A DNA stretch of 25,402 bases from an uncultured Verrucomicrobiota bacterium (GCA_937871685.1 CALMOL010000060.1:6324-31725), one strand, 5' to 3'; shown: positions 9,301 to 16,363, numbered from the stretch's first letter. Made by a program: numbers and translations. The notes: a model not told the origin generated them from the letters alone.

Positions 9301-10097
9301 AGGCCGGTGATCGGCTTGGGCGCCGGGGCCTGGGGGTTGCCCGGCGTCGGCCCGTCCACGTCGGCGCACTTGAGCAGCACGAAGTATCCCTGCGGGTCAA
9401 GATCCGGTGGCGGCAAGGTGCGGTGCGGGCCGAAGCGGACCGCGGTCCCGGCCGAAAACTGCTGCGCCTGCTCGCCGACGAGCGTCCACGCCCGCACGAA
9501 GGTGGAGCCGATGCCGCCGCCCTGGTTGGCGGCGTAGAGCCAGTCCTCGTCGGCCGCCAGCAGGCCGTAGTTGCCGTTGAAGCCCAGCCCGTGCAACGGC
9601 GCAAAGGTCTGCGGGCGCTGGGGGTCGGTCGTCAGGAAGCGGTAGGCCTGCGCGCCGCCCTCCGCGGAGCCGTTGGTGAAATACATGTAGGTGTTCCCGC
9701 CGATCTGCGCGTAGCAGGCGTCGGTGGCCACGACCGCATGGGGGTTGGAGTAAACCTCCCCGGTGAAGCTGGCGCTGGTGTTGCCGATGACGCCCTCCCA
9801 GATGTGCCGCACGTTGTTAGCCAGCACCTTCACGGTGTAGGCCATGCCCTGCGCGCAGGGATTCCCCGCGTCGTCGAGCCCATCCCAGGCAGCGTTGTGG
9901 GCGCCCGGCTCGAAGCGCACCCCGCGCCAGAGCGTGCGCACCAGCTTGCCGTCCTTGTCATACACGGCCGCGCTGGTGCGGTATTCGGTTTCCAGCGTGA
10001 ATTGGAAGGCGAGGCCTGCCGCCGGGGCCGTTGCCGGCAGGCTTCCCAGCAACACAAGCGACAACGCGAGCAATCGAAGAAGAAGAGAGGGGAACAT
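6336..10097 (-). CDS. Large secreted protein: FlgD-like Ig domain, beta-propeller, fibronectin type III
   Basis: 1253 residues from the ATG at 10097; 16 codons upstream (from 10145) look like leader. Signal peptide: MFPSLLLRLLALSLVLLGSL with cleavage near PATAPAA (about residue 27). Residues ~30-95 resemble a FlgD-type Ig fold (YDKDGKLVRTLWRG ... HNAAWDGLDDAGNPCAQGMAYTVKV). Residues ~100-520 contain repeated short strand blocks such as GNYGLLAADEDWLYAANQGGG, NDGVLAVARSDYNRVDLLNKRTG and LAFNSQDQLWVIGKD, suggesting a beta-propeller. A fibronectin type III-like domain lies at ~905-995 (TIELTWAPVPGASSYEVRYGV ... GLKLGALRYFAVRAIG). The C-terminal ~250 residues are beta-rich and unassigned. No catalytic motif, sorting signal or transmembrane helix is seen. 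It is probably an exported carbohydrate- or surface-binding protein; that role is a guess. Confidence 0.82.
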   Translation of the reverse strand: MFPSLLLRLLALSLVLLGSLPATAPAAGLAFQFTLETEYRTSAAVYDKDGKLVRTLWRGVRFEPGAHNAAWDGLDDAGNPCAQGMAYTVKVLANNVRHIWEGVIGNTSASFTGEVYSNPHAVVATDACYAQIGGNTYMYFTNGSAEGGAQAYRFLTTDPQRPQTFAPLHGLGFNGNYGLLAADEDWLYAANQGGGIGSTFVRAWTLVGEQAQQFSAGTAVRFGPHRTLPPPDLDPQGYFVLLKCADVDGPTPGNPQAPAPKPITGLAVQRGNDGVLAVARSDYNRVDLLNKRTGALLTSFAVTAPTRLAFNSQDQLWVIGKDASSAYRIFRYQIGRASGLGSSSTIPLVSTISTVAFPLALSVSPADNSLLVTAGERYAANGTLTSAPAQQVLRFDAAGAPLSPAAYGQAGGYRANGPDVAAIPETSALPTRFQFHMPFQPNDRWTATPPSLLAALPDGSFWVSDGAPQYGGTSRLLHVSSALAATEQISFMVNSAAIAVDKNNPTRAFWDYLEFEVDYTKSLKPGDPMASGGNQSWKLKKNWGAGLRPELYYQSMDPRPGYLESVIIGFASVVTLGNGTGQRTYALAALASEVQDYGYYRRNALLELPATGPARDTGIVISDKEVQIGEPQSRAYKLQADGSLRYGLQPGYNGNSGAQEFRYLPFQGLVSSGGNLNPSWGVTFNFLNGRASSESGSMLLGTTPITTAVPIWPGNVSLPLLPSGRVVVFGGGATIPGFHLGIVYQPEDGATGFRSLSSPRVPAKGYGAPPGDGSFEVGYNNGATEVQTAGNHIVYGFRAEFYNGVSNLAQQWMHFYDEGLFVGQFGTQANAVYNGEGDLASALAGAAASFIGVTTTVNQEHYLYTNDDGNHAGLNRWRLAGAEAMKLYEGDGSPGGDPIALAGHGLAGAGTLQAPLDLRGGSKLGGTIELTWAPVPGASSYEVRYGVTPDVLDQSLSVSASSNPKATISGLKLGALRYFAVRAIGSANSPWSHIVGLVPLPVNRIGNAGTYAGGQVRYTEGMSPLPMVLSDPVTGARQYPMQLHEQFEHVGTLLRTSVGSRGWVLFNPSQSPNNGAPDLVELRPPGLPSVLTTGSFSVTSASSLIGAGWQRFNGPAIGYGAPYGFEVQGYGRLEHCSLIYPQLGVPSPAVTIGVPDSRWRLLTVVVPTGTLQERNTTVTLKSLDNPGAPAASLSLNAPAPTYNAIVQFYFAGNVDLTLTRENPLSGGSGFNFDANLGAVFIDDLPTATGPQQF

Positions 10098-10359
10098 GTG
10101 ACCGTGATAGCATTCCCGAGCGAGCAAAGAAGCAAAATTTTCCAAAAATCGGCGGCGGAGAATGCCGACGTGCGATCACCTGGGACCTCTGCTCCGCCCC
10201 GCGGACCCCGAGCCGTTAGAAGACCTGCGCGCGCGCAAGCCGACTTGGTATGACCCGACGATGCGCGTGTTGGCCCGCCGCTCGGCGGCGTCCCTTGCTT
10301 GCCTTCCGGTTGGCCGGCTTCGGCTAGACTACGCCGATGTTCCCCGTTCGCCTTGCCCC

Positions 10360-10821
10360 ATGAACAAAGCCAACGTCCTCGCGTCCGTGCGCGAAGCCCT
10401 GCTTGCGGAATGCGAGCACTTCCGCGCCCTTTCCCGGCGCACGCGGGCCGCCAGCAGCGATGCCGAGACCAAGGCCGAGGGGAAATACGACACGCGCGCC
10501 ACCGAGGAGAACTACCTGGCCGACGGACAGGCCAAGCAAGCCCACCTCATTTCCCAAGCCCTCGCCGCCTACGCGGCGCTGGGGGCTCGCTCATTCGCGG
10601 CCGACTCCCCGGTTGGCTTGGGAGCGCTCGTGCAGCTCGATTTTGCGGGCGAAACCCAATGGTTCCTGCTCGGGCCGGCGGCCGGCGGCAAAGAAGTGAC
10701 GGTCGAAGGCACCTCCATCACCATCATCACGCCGGAGTCGCCGCTGGGACGACAGCTCCTCGGCTTGAAGCGCGGTGCCTCGACGCTGTCGCCCAAGGCC
10801 CAGGTGCGCGAAGTCGGGTGA
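10360..10821 (+). CDS. GreA/GreB-family transcription factor-like protein
   Basis: 153 residues from the ATG at 10360; the open frame upstream lacks protein-like composition. The N-terminal half (1-75) is a helical hairpin with the KAEGKYDTRATEENYLADGQA stretch at its turn, which carries the acidic residues expected at the tip of a Gre coiled coil. The C-terminal half matches the FKBP-like GreA/GreB domain: VGLGALVQLDFAGETQWFLLGPAAGG, then ITIITPESPLGRQLLGLKRGA. Gre factors enter the RNA polymerase secondary channel and stimulate transcript cleavage. Short relatives like this one are common beside classical GreA, and their exact effect on polymerase is less clear. It stands alone, divergent from the large secreted protein gene. 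Confidence 0.82.
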   Translation: MNKANVLASVREALLAECEHFRALSRRTRAASSDAETKAEGKYDTRATEENYLADGQAKQAHLISQALAAYAALGARSFAADSPVGLGALVQLDFAGETQWFLLGPAAGGKEVTVEGTSITIITPESPLGRQLLGLKRGASTLSPKAQVREVG

Positions 10822-11021
10822 CGTGGGCGATGGAAATGGCTTGAGCGCCGGACGCGCCCGTAGGCCTGCCTGCGCGGTCTCCCGGCGGCTTCAGGTCCTC
10901 CCGTTTCCTCCGGCAAGCCGTGCCGCCGGCCATGGGACATTCGTCCTCGCCTCGCCACCCTCCCAAGCAAGCCATCCTCAGCAGCGACCCACCTGCGAAA
11001 AGGTGTCCCACCTTCACCGAA

Positions 11022-11295
11022 GACTTGGCTGCACCCTGGCTAGACTTGGGGGAAGCCCTTGGGTCACTCCGCGCGACCCTCCGATGACTTTGCGCAAGTG
11101 TCCGGTCACTTGGCGCGACTCTCCGATCACTTCGGCCAAGTCATCGATGACTTCGGCCAAGTCATCGATGACTTCGCGTGACTCTCCGCTCACTTCGGCC
11201 AAGTCATCGCTGACTTGGCGCCACTCTCGGATGACTTCGCGGAAGTCTCCGCTCACTTCGCGCGACTCAGCGGGCACTTGGCCGCAGTCTCGCGT
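11022..11295. repeat. 21-bp tandem repeat array, about 13 units
   Basis: Eleven units of exactly 21 bp run head to tail from 11065 to 11295. Two diverged units precede them (11022-11042 and a 22-base unit at 11043-11064). Units begin GACTT or CACTT, continue with a G/C-rich core (CGGCCA, CGCGCGA, CGCGGA) and end AGTCATCGAT or a variant such as ACTCTCCGCT. Units at 11128, 11149 and 11191 share the core CACTTCGGCCAAGTCATCG or its GACTT form; several have dyad symmetry, for example GACTTC-GCG-GAAGTC at 11233. The period is constant, with no spacers. On the plus strand each unit translates to a heptapeptide of the form [HD][FL][AG]x[VL][SI]x. Confidence 0.9.
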
Positions 11296-11310
11296 CACTT
11301 GCCCTCGTGC

Positions 11311-11337
11311 GGCGAAGGGTGCGCGCCATCCTTCGCC
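11311..11337. terminator. Strong hairpin downstream of the repeat array and kinase gene
   Basis: GGCGAAGGGTG (11311-11321) pairs with CATCCTTCGCC (11327-11337) around a CGCGC loop, giving 11 pairs with one G-U. It lies 123 bp past the kinase stop codon and just after the array. No T-tract is present on either strand, so an intrinsic terminator is uncertain. It could be a degraded palindromic repeat. Confidence 0.4.
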
Positions 11338-11459
11338 GGGTCTGGCCAAGTGCTCGAAGAGTCCACTCCACCCGTCGCCGGATGGCCGGGAGCGTGCGCC
11401 GACTCCGCCCAAGCCAACGAAGGATGCGCAGGACTCGGCGAAGACTCCCGTCCGTCCTC

Positions 11460-13817
11460 TCAGCCCGCGGGGAAACGTGAACCGTGCTTCTCCCGCCATG
11501 CCATCGCGCGGGCGTGCGCCTCGGTGAGGCCGAGGTCTTCCATCAGCCGCGTCCACGCGTCGGTCCCGCGCACCGAATCCCACATCGCCGGATACAGCAG
11601 CTCCTCGAAGAACATCGCGCCCAATTGCCGCGGCACCAGGTCGAGCACGCCCGCCGCCCGGCCCATCGCGGCCTCGGCGAACACGCGCGACATCACCGGC
11701 CCCGTCCCCGCCTTCGCGGCCACGATCTCGGCCTCTTCGCCGAGGCCCGCCTCGTGCAGGACCGTGCAGGCCACGTAATACACCCAGCTCCCGCCGCGCC
11801 GCACCACGTCGCGCGCGGCCTCCACCGCCTCCTCGCGCCGGCCCAGGCCCGAGAGCGCCCATGCCTTCCACGCCAGCACTTGCGGGTCGTCCGGCACGCG
11901 CGCGATCGAGCGCTCGGCCATCGTGAGCGCCTCCGCATGGAGGCCCGCGAAAAGCATCGTCATCGCGCAGTTGTCTGAGATGCGCGCCGAGAGCGGATCG
12001 AGCGTGAAGGCCTGGCGCGCGTGGCGGAGCGACTCGTCCAGCTCGCCGTTCGCGCCGAGCGCGCGGGAAAGGAGCTGGTGCGAGCCGGCCGCGCTCGGGT
12101 TCAGGGCCAGCGCCGCGCGAATCAGGCGGATCGCTTCCGGCATGTCGCCGCGCGACCACGCCGTCATGCCGCGCGAGGAGATCGCCTCCGCCTCGGCCGG
12201 GTCGAGCGCGATGGCCTCGTCGGCCAGTTGGTCCGCCTGGTCGCGCAGCGTGGAGGCGCTGGCCCACGAGCCTTGGTTGAGGAAGTCGAGGTCCGCCTGG
12301 AGCACGAGCAGGTGCGCCAGCGCGCCCATCGCGCGCGGAAATCCCGGGTCGATGACGAGGGCCTTGCGCAACGCCTCCTCGCCGCGCTGCATCGCCTCGG
12401 GCGAGCGCAGCGAGAGCGCCTGCCGGCCTTCGAGGTAAAGGCGGAACGCCTCGGGATCCACCGGCCTCGCCTCGGAGTGCGGGCGCGCGAGCTTGAGCTG
12501 GAGGTTCTTGGCCACGATGCCGGCGATCTCGTCCTGCACCGCGAAGACGTCGCGCAGCTCGCGCTCGAAGGTGTCCGACCACATCGGGAACCCGTCCGCG
12601 GCGGAGACGAGCTGCACCGAGATGCGCACGCGGTCGCCGCCGCGCCGCACGGAGCCGTCCACCACGTAGTCCACCGCGAGCTGCCGCGCGATCTCGGGCA
12701 GCGGCACGTTCTTGCCCTTGAACGAGAACGACGACGTGCGCGCCGCCACGCGGAAGCCGGGGATCTTGGAGAGCGCGTTGATGAGCTCGTCGGCGATGCC
12801 GTCCGAGAAATACTCGTCCGCGCGCTCGGGCGAGAGGTTCGCCAGCGCGAGCACGGCGATGCCCTTCATCAGCGAGCCGCGCGAGAGCGTGGAGCCGCGC
12901 GTGCCGCTGGGGGACAGCGATCCCGTCAGGCTCGTCCCGCCCACGGTCAGGATGCGGTGCGCCTCGTCCAAGTCGCGCGCGAGCGTGGCGGCGTCCGTGA
13001 TCCGGTCCTCTGGCTCCTTCGCGAGCAGCGCCGAGACGATCCCGCGCAGCGGCTCCGGCACCGGCGCGAGCAGCGCGGCCGGCACCGGCGCGGAGATTTG
13101 CTTGGCCATGATCTCGTAGTGCGAGCGGCCGGAGAAGGGCGGCCGGCCCACGAGCATCTCGAAGACCATGCATCCCAGCGAGTAGAGGTCGGCGCGGGCG
13201 TCCACGTCGCGCTCCAGGCATTGCTCCGGGCTGGCGTAGAGGACGGTGCCGAGGAAGCCTTTCATCGGCACGGCGGTGAAGGCGTCGGCCGCCCCGCCCT
13301 CCACGGCGTGCGCGAGTCCGAAGTCGATCACCTTCACCTCCCAGTCGCCGGAATCGCCGAGCGGCAGGAGCATGAGGTTGGCCGGCTTGAGGTCGCGGTG
13401 GAGCAGGCCCTGGCGGTGGATCGCCTCCAGCCCGCGCGCCGCCTGGAGCGCAAGGTGAGCGGCGACGACGGGAGGCAACGCACCGCGATCGGAAATCAGC
13501 GCCTGGAGCGTGACGCCCGGCACGAACTCCATCGCGTAGAAGAGCTGCCCGGGCGTGTCGTCCAGCGCGAGGATGGAGGCCACGTTGGAGTGGCGCACGC
13601 GCGCCGCGGCGCGGGCCTCGCGCAGGAAGAGCGCCTGCGCCGTGCCGGAATGCACCCGCTCCGGGGCGATCACCTTCAGCGCCACGTCCAGGCGCAGGCG
13701 CTCGTCGTGGGCCTTGTAGGTCACCCCCATCGAGCCGGTGCCAAGAATCCACGGCGAGCCATCCTCGCGTTCCAGGACGCGGTAGTGCGAGAAGCGCAGC
13801 GGCGACGGCGTGGACAT
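11460..13817 (-). CDS. Ser/Thr protein kinase with TolB-like domain and TPR repeats
   Basis: 785 residues from the ATG at 13817. The frame stays open far upstream, but that part is antisense to the SurA-like gene, and the kinase begins MSTPSPLRFSHYRVLERE. Kinase motifs: glycine loop GTGSMG at 26-31, Lys48, HRD at 140-142, DFG at 165-167 and SPE (in place of APE) at 196-198. After a Ser/Thr/Gly-rich linker (~292-316) comes a TolB-like region (~318-445: GIAVLALANLSPERADEYFSDGIADELINALSKIPGFRVAARTSSFSFKG), known from kinases and adenylate cyclases with TPRs. TPR-type helix pairs fill ~455-720. Relatives usually have a membrane helix between kinase and TolB-like parts; none is visible here, suggesting a cytosolic protein. 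It has no partner sigma factor nearby. Confidence 0.92.
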   Translation of the reverse strand: MSTPSPLRFSHYRVLEREDGSPWILGTGSMGVTYKAHDERLRLDVALKVIAPERVHSGTAQALFLREARAAARVRHSNVASILALDDTPGQLFYAMEFVPGVTLQALISDRGALPPVVAAHLALQAARGLEAIHRQGLLHRDLKPANLMLLPLGDSGDWEVKVIDFGLAHAVEGGAADAFTAVPMKGFLGTVLYASPEQCLERDVDARADLYSLGCMVFEMLVGRPPFSGRSHYEIMAKQISAPVPAALLAPVPEPLRGIVSALLAKEPEDRITDAATLARDLDEAHRILTVGGTSLTGSLSPSGTRGSTLSRGSLMKGIAVLALANLSPERADEYFSDGIADELINALSKIPGFRVAARTSSFSFKGKNVPLPEIARQLAVDYVVDGSVRRGGDRVRISVQLVSAADGFPMWSDTFERELRDVFAVQDEIAGIVAKNLQLKLARPHSEARPVDPEAFRLYLEGRQALSLRSPEAMQRGEEALRKALVIDPGFPRAMGALAHLLVLQADLDFLNQGSWASASTLRDQADQLADEAIALDPAEAEAISSRGMTAWSRGDMPEAIRLIRAALALNPSAAGSHQLLSRALGANGELDESLRHARQAFTLDPLSARISDNCAMTMLFAGLHAEALTMAERSIARVPDDPQVLAWKAWALSGLGRREEAVEAARDVVRRGGSWVYYVACTVLHEAGLGEEAEIVAAKAGTGPVMSRVFAEAAMGRAAGVLDLVPRQLGAMFFEELLYPAMWDSVRGTDAWTRLMEDLGLTEAHARAMAWREKHGSRFPAG

Positions 13818-14108
13818 GGGGACGCGGGCCGCCCTCCATAGCGGAAAGCGCCCGCGGGGGAAAGGCGAATGGCCGTCCGCTCGTCTTGCCCGCCCCGGCA
13901 GGCCGCCGACGAGGAAGCCGTTGATCCCTGAATAACCCTCTCTCAACTGGAGGCGGTCAAACGCATGACGCGACGGGCTTGGTTTTTTCGTCCGGATCGT
14001 TTGTTGATGACGGACCAGCCGATGCCGCGCCGCTCCGCACGCTCCCCCGGCTCGTGTATCTCTACCAGCGACCATGAAGCCTCGCCGCTGCCATCTTCCC
14101 TTCGCCGC
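13818..14108. promoter_or_regulatory. Divergent intergenic region, kinase versus SurA-like gene
   Basis: 291 bp between divergently read genes. It must hold both promoters. It contains a somewhat AT-richer patch (13975-14005, including TTGGTTTTTTCG) unlike its surroundings and a TATCTC at about 14058, but I cannot assign a spaced -35/-10 pair with confidence. Confidence 0.35.
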
Positions 14109-15038
14109 ATGAAATTCCTCCGGCTCGCCCTCGCGCTGCTGCTTTTCGCGGTCGCGCCTCTCGCCCGCGGCGATGACCTCGCGGCGTTGTGCGCGGACCG
14201 CGCCGCCATCGAGCGCGTGTATCACTCGCACCGCCTGGAGACGCGCCAGACCTTCGAGGAGGCGATGCCCGCGGCGCTCCTCGAGCGGCTCGTGCGCCTG
14301 GACGTGCAAAAGGAGGAGCGTCTGCGCTCCGTTTACGGCGTGACGATCACTTCCGCCGAGATCGAGGCCGAGGTGCGCCGCATCGAGGCGACCACCCGCG
14401 CCCCCGAGACGCTCGCCGAGCTCAAGGCCGCGCTGGGCGGCGATCCCGCCCGCTTCGCGCGCACGGTGGCCCGGCCCATCGTGGTGGAGCGCGCCCTGCG
14501 CGCGCGTTTCGAGAACGCCGACAAGCTGCACGCCGCGCGTCGCCGCGAGGCGGAGGCCGCGCGTGCGGCTGCGCTCGGCGCGCAGAAGGAAGGCGTGGGA
14601 AAGCAGGTCGCCGCCCTCACCGCCGCCAAGGCCGCGGGCAGCGTCGCCGACGCCACCTGGCAGCTCGGCGCGCGCCCCAGTGAGGATGCCAAGCCCGAGC
14701 CAACCGCGCCGCCGCCGGCCACCAAGGGCACGGCGTCCAGCGGTTCCTATTCCATCGAGGCCACCGCCAAGTTCGCCCAGGTGCTCGGCCCGCCGCCGGG
14801 TGCGGAAGGAAGCGCTCCCGCGGGCACGGATCGCAAGTTCTACTTCGGGGACCTCGACCCCGAGCTGCAGAAGGTGCTGCGCGCGCAGTTGAGCAAGCCC
14901 GGAGACGTGAGCGCCGTCATCGAGACGCCCGGTGGGTTCCTCGTGTTCGTCGCCAAGGAAAAGACGGCCGACATCCTGCGCGCCGCCTCCTTTTCCCTGC
15001 CCAAGCGCTCCTACGAGGAGTGGCTCGCGGAAAAATAG
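14109..15038 (+). CDS. SurA-like periplasmic chaperone / parvulin-type peptidyl-prolyl isomerase
   Basis: 309 residues from the ATG at 14109; the in-frame extension upstream is not protein-like. Signal peptide MKFLRLALALLLFAVAPLARG, cleaved around residue 20. Residues ~25-140 are helical and match the SurA N-domain style (ERLVRLDVQKEERLRSVYGVTITSAEIEAEVRRIE). An Ala/Glu-rich helix and a Pro/Thr-rich linker (~140-210) follow. The C-terminus (~240-300: DLDPELQKVLRAQLSKPGDVSAVIETPGGFLVFVAKEK) matches the end of a PpiC/parvulin domain. The front half of a normal parvulin fold is not clear, so isomerase activity is doubtful and a holdase-type chaperone for exported proteins is more likely. The secreted protein encoded next to it could be a client, but this is speculation. 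Confidence 0.72.
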   Translation: MKFLRLALALLLFAVAPLARGDDLAALCADRAAIERVYHSHRLETRQTFEEAMPAALLERLVRLDVQKEERLRSVYGVTITSAEIEAEVRRIEATTRAPETLAELKAALGGDPARFARTVARPIVVERALRARFENADKLHAARRREAEAARAAALGAQKEGVGKQVAALTAAKAAGSVADATWQLGARPSEDAKPEPTAPPPATKGTASSGSYSIEATAKFAQVLGPPPGAEGSAPAGTDRKFYFGDLDPELQKVLRAQLSKPGDVSAVIETPGGFLVFVAKEKTADILRAASFSLPKRSYEEWLAEK

Positions 15039-15237
15039 CTCCCGGCAAACGTTGTCGCCGCTGTCCTTTTGCCTTCGATCCTGGCCGGCCATCCGCCGCC
15101 CCGTTTCTTCTCGATCCCTCGTGTTTTTTGGCGCCGCCGGAGGTTTTCGTGAAACTCTCGCCGGCCCTTTCCGATAGTATCGCTGGCACCGCGATCCCTC
15201 GTCCGGCGCGGCGCCGTCACCAGTCTCCGCTTCTCCC

Positions 15238-16164
15238 ATGAAAGCCAGCCGATTCCTCCTCGTCGTCCTCGGGACCGCCGGCGCCGGCCTCGCGCCCGCC
15301 GCCCTCGCCGGCCCGCGCTCCAGCGCCAGCTACGCGGTGGCCACGGATTCCAACGATTCCGGCGGCCGGCGCGCGACCAGCGCGGCCTACACCAACGACG
15401 CCAGCGTGGGCGGCATCACGGGCGTGTCCACCGTGGCCGCGCCCGCGGAGGTCGCCAAGGCCGGCTATCTCGGCCAGCTCTACGAGGTCACCGGCTTCAC
15501 CGTGGCCAGCGCCTCGCCGAGCCTGGGCGAGGGCACCACGCTCCAGCTTCAGGGCCGCCAAGTCTTGGACGACGCCACCTTCCTGGCCGTACCCGCCGCG
15601 AGCGTGGCCTGGAGCGTGCAGAGCGGGCCGCTGACGAGCATCAGCGCGAGCGGGCTGGCCACCGCGGGCCTCGTTTACCAAGACACCGGCGCGGTCGCGC
15701 AGGGGATCTTTGGCGGGCGCACCGGCTTCCTGTCGCTCACGGTGCTCAACACCAACAACGACAACTTCGGCGCCTACGCGGGCGACGGCATCGACGACGC
15801 CTGGCAGGTGCAATACTTCGGCCCGCCGCCCAATCCGCTCGCCGGCCCCGCGATGGATCCCGACGGCGACGGGCAGACGAACCTCTTCGAATACATCGCC
15901 GGCCTGGTGCCCAACGATCCGAACTCGCGCTTCGTCTCTACGATCACCCCGGTGGCCGGCCAGCCCAACCAACGCAACATCACCTTCTCGCCGGTGGTGG
16001 CCGGGCGCACCTACACGGTGACCTCGCGCACGGACTTGACCACCGGCGCTTGGCAGCCGCTGGGCTCCTTCAGCATGATCGACAACGGCTCCTCGCGCAC
16101 CGTCACCGACCTAAACGCGGGCGCCGGCCGGCGCTTTTACCACGTGGAGATCACCCGGCCGTAG
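15238..16164 (+). CDS. Secreted protein with Verrucomicrobiota-type calcium-binding segment
   Basis: 308 residues. Signal peptide MKASRFLLVVLGTAGAGLAPAALA, cleavage near residue 24. Residues 30-170 form a Gly/Ala/Ser/Thr-rich, probably beta-structured region (SSASYAVATDSNDSGG, AGYLGQLYEVTGF, SVAWSVQSGPLTSISASGLATAG). Residues ~180-231 carry DGIDDAWQVQYFG, DPDGDGQTNLFEYIAG and LVPNDPNSRF, an aspartate-rich thrombospondin type 3-like segment expected to bind calcium. The last ~75 residues (ITFSPVVAGRTYTVTSRTDLTTGAWQPLG ... RRFYHVEITRP) form a small beta domain often found at the end of such proteins. I recall this signature as very common in secreted proteins of Verrucomicrobiota. No enzyme motif is seen; it is likely envelope or extracellular. 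It is separated from the SurA-like gene by 199 bp. Confidence 0.75.
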   Translation: MKASRFLLVVLGTAGAGLAPAALAGPRSSASYAVATDSNDSGGRRATSAAYTNDASVGGITGVSTVAAPAEVAKAGYLGQLYEVTGFTVASASPSLGEGTTLQLQGRQVLDDATFLAVPAASVAWSVQSGPLTSISASGLATAGLVYQDTGAVAQGIFGGRTGFLSLTVLNTNNDNFGAYAGDGIDDAWQVQYFGPPPNPLAGPAMDPDGDGQTNLFEYIAGLVPNDPNSRFVSTITPVAGQPNQRNITFSPVVAGRTYTVTSRTDLTTGAWQPLGSFSMIDNGSSRTVTDLNAGAGRRFYHVEITRP

Positions 16165-16363
16165 GAGACCCCCCGGGAACGCCAGTCTCCCGATTGGCGC
16201 AATGGGCAACCAGCACGCCGGGCGGCGTGCCTGGACGGCGCCAATGGGGAGATCAGCCCTCCGACCAAAGTGAGGCTCCGAGGTGGATGGCGCGGCGGAG
16301 CGCGCCATCCACCAGCCGATAACTTTTGTCGGATGTCCATCGGCGTTCCCGGGGAGGTGTCTC
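16165..16363. repeat. 199-bp nested palindromic element
   Basis: Outer arms at 16165-16183 (GAGACC...GGGAACGCC) and 16342-16363 (GGCGTTCCCGGGG...TCTC) are inverted copies. Inside are two large stem-loops. The first pairs 16186-16200 with 16238-16252 (14 of 15) and encloses GCACGCC-GGGC-GGCGTGC (16213-16230). The second pairs TCCGACCAAAGT (16260-16271) with ACTTTTGTCGGA (16322-16333) and encloses a perfect 13-bp hairpin, GGTGGATGGCGCG (16282-16294) with CGCGCCATCCACC (16301-16313). It starts directly after the stop codon of the secreted protein gene and lies between convergent genes. It could act as a bidirectional terminator, a MITE-like element or a structured RNA. Confidence 0.8.

Larger units (their letters stand above)
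10822..11459. other. 638-bp gene-free stretch containing a tandem repeat array
   Basis: Between the GreA-like gene (plus) and the second kinase gene (minus) no convincing gene is seen. All three frames on both strands are partly open only because of repeats and GC content. The stretch contains a small hairpin near 10992-11005, the 21-bp array at 11022-11295 and a stronger hairpin at 11311-11337, listed separately. Confidence 0.6.

Noticed and set aside
11022..11295. CRISPR array
   Set aside because: Units are contiguous without spacers, only 21 bp long and diverged; no cas genes in the window.
10775..11527. 250-codon plus-strand frame through the 21-bp array (SPxTSxK-type repeats)
   Set aside because: Overlaps the ends of both flanking genes and is open only because the repeat has no stop in this frame; start region is not protein-like.
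13818..15239. 474-codon N-terminal extension of the second kinase's open frame
   Set aside because: It is antisense to the SurA-like gene, and the kinase has a normal start at 13817 directly before its domain.
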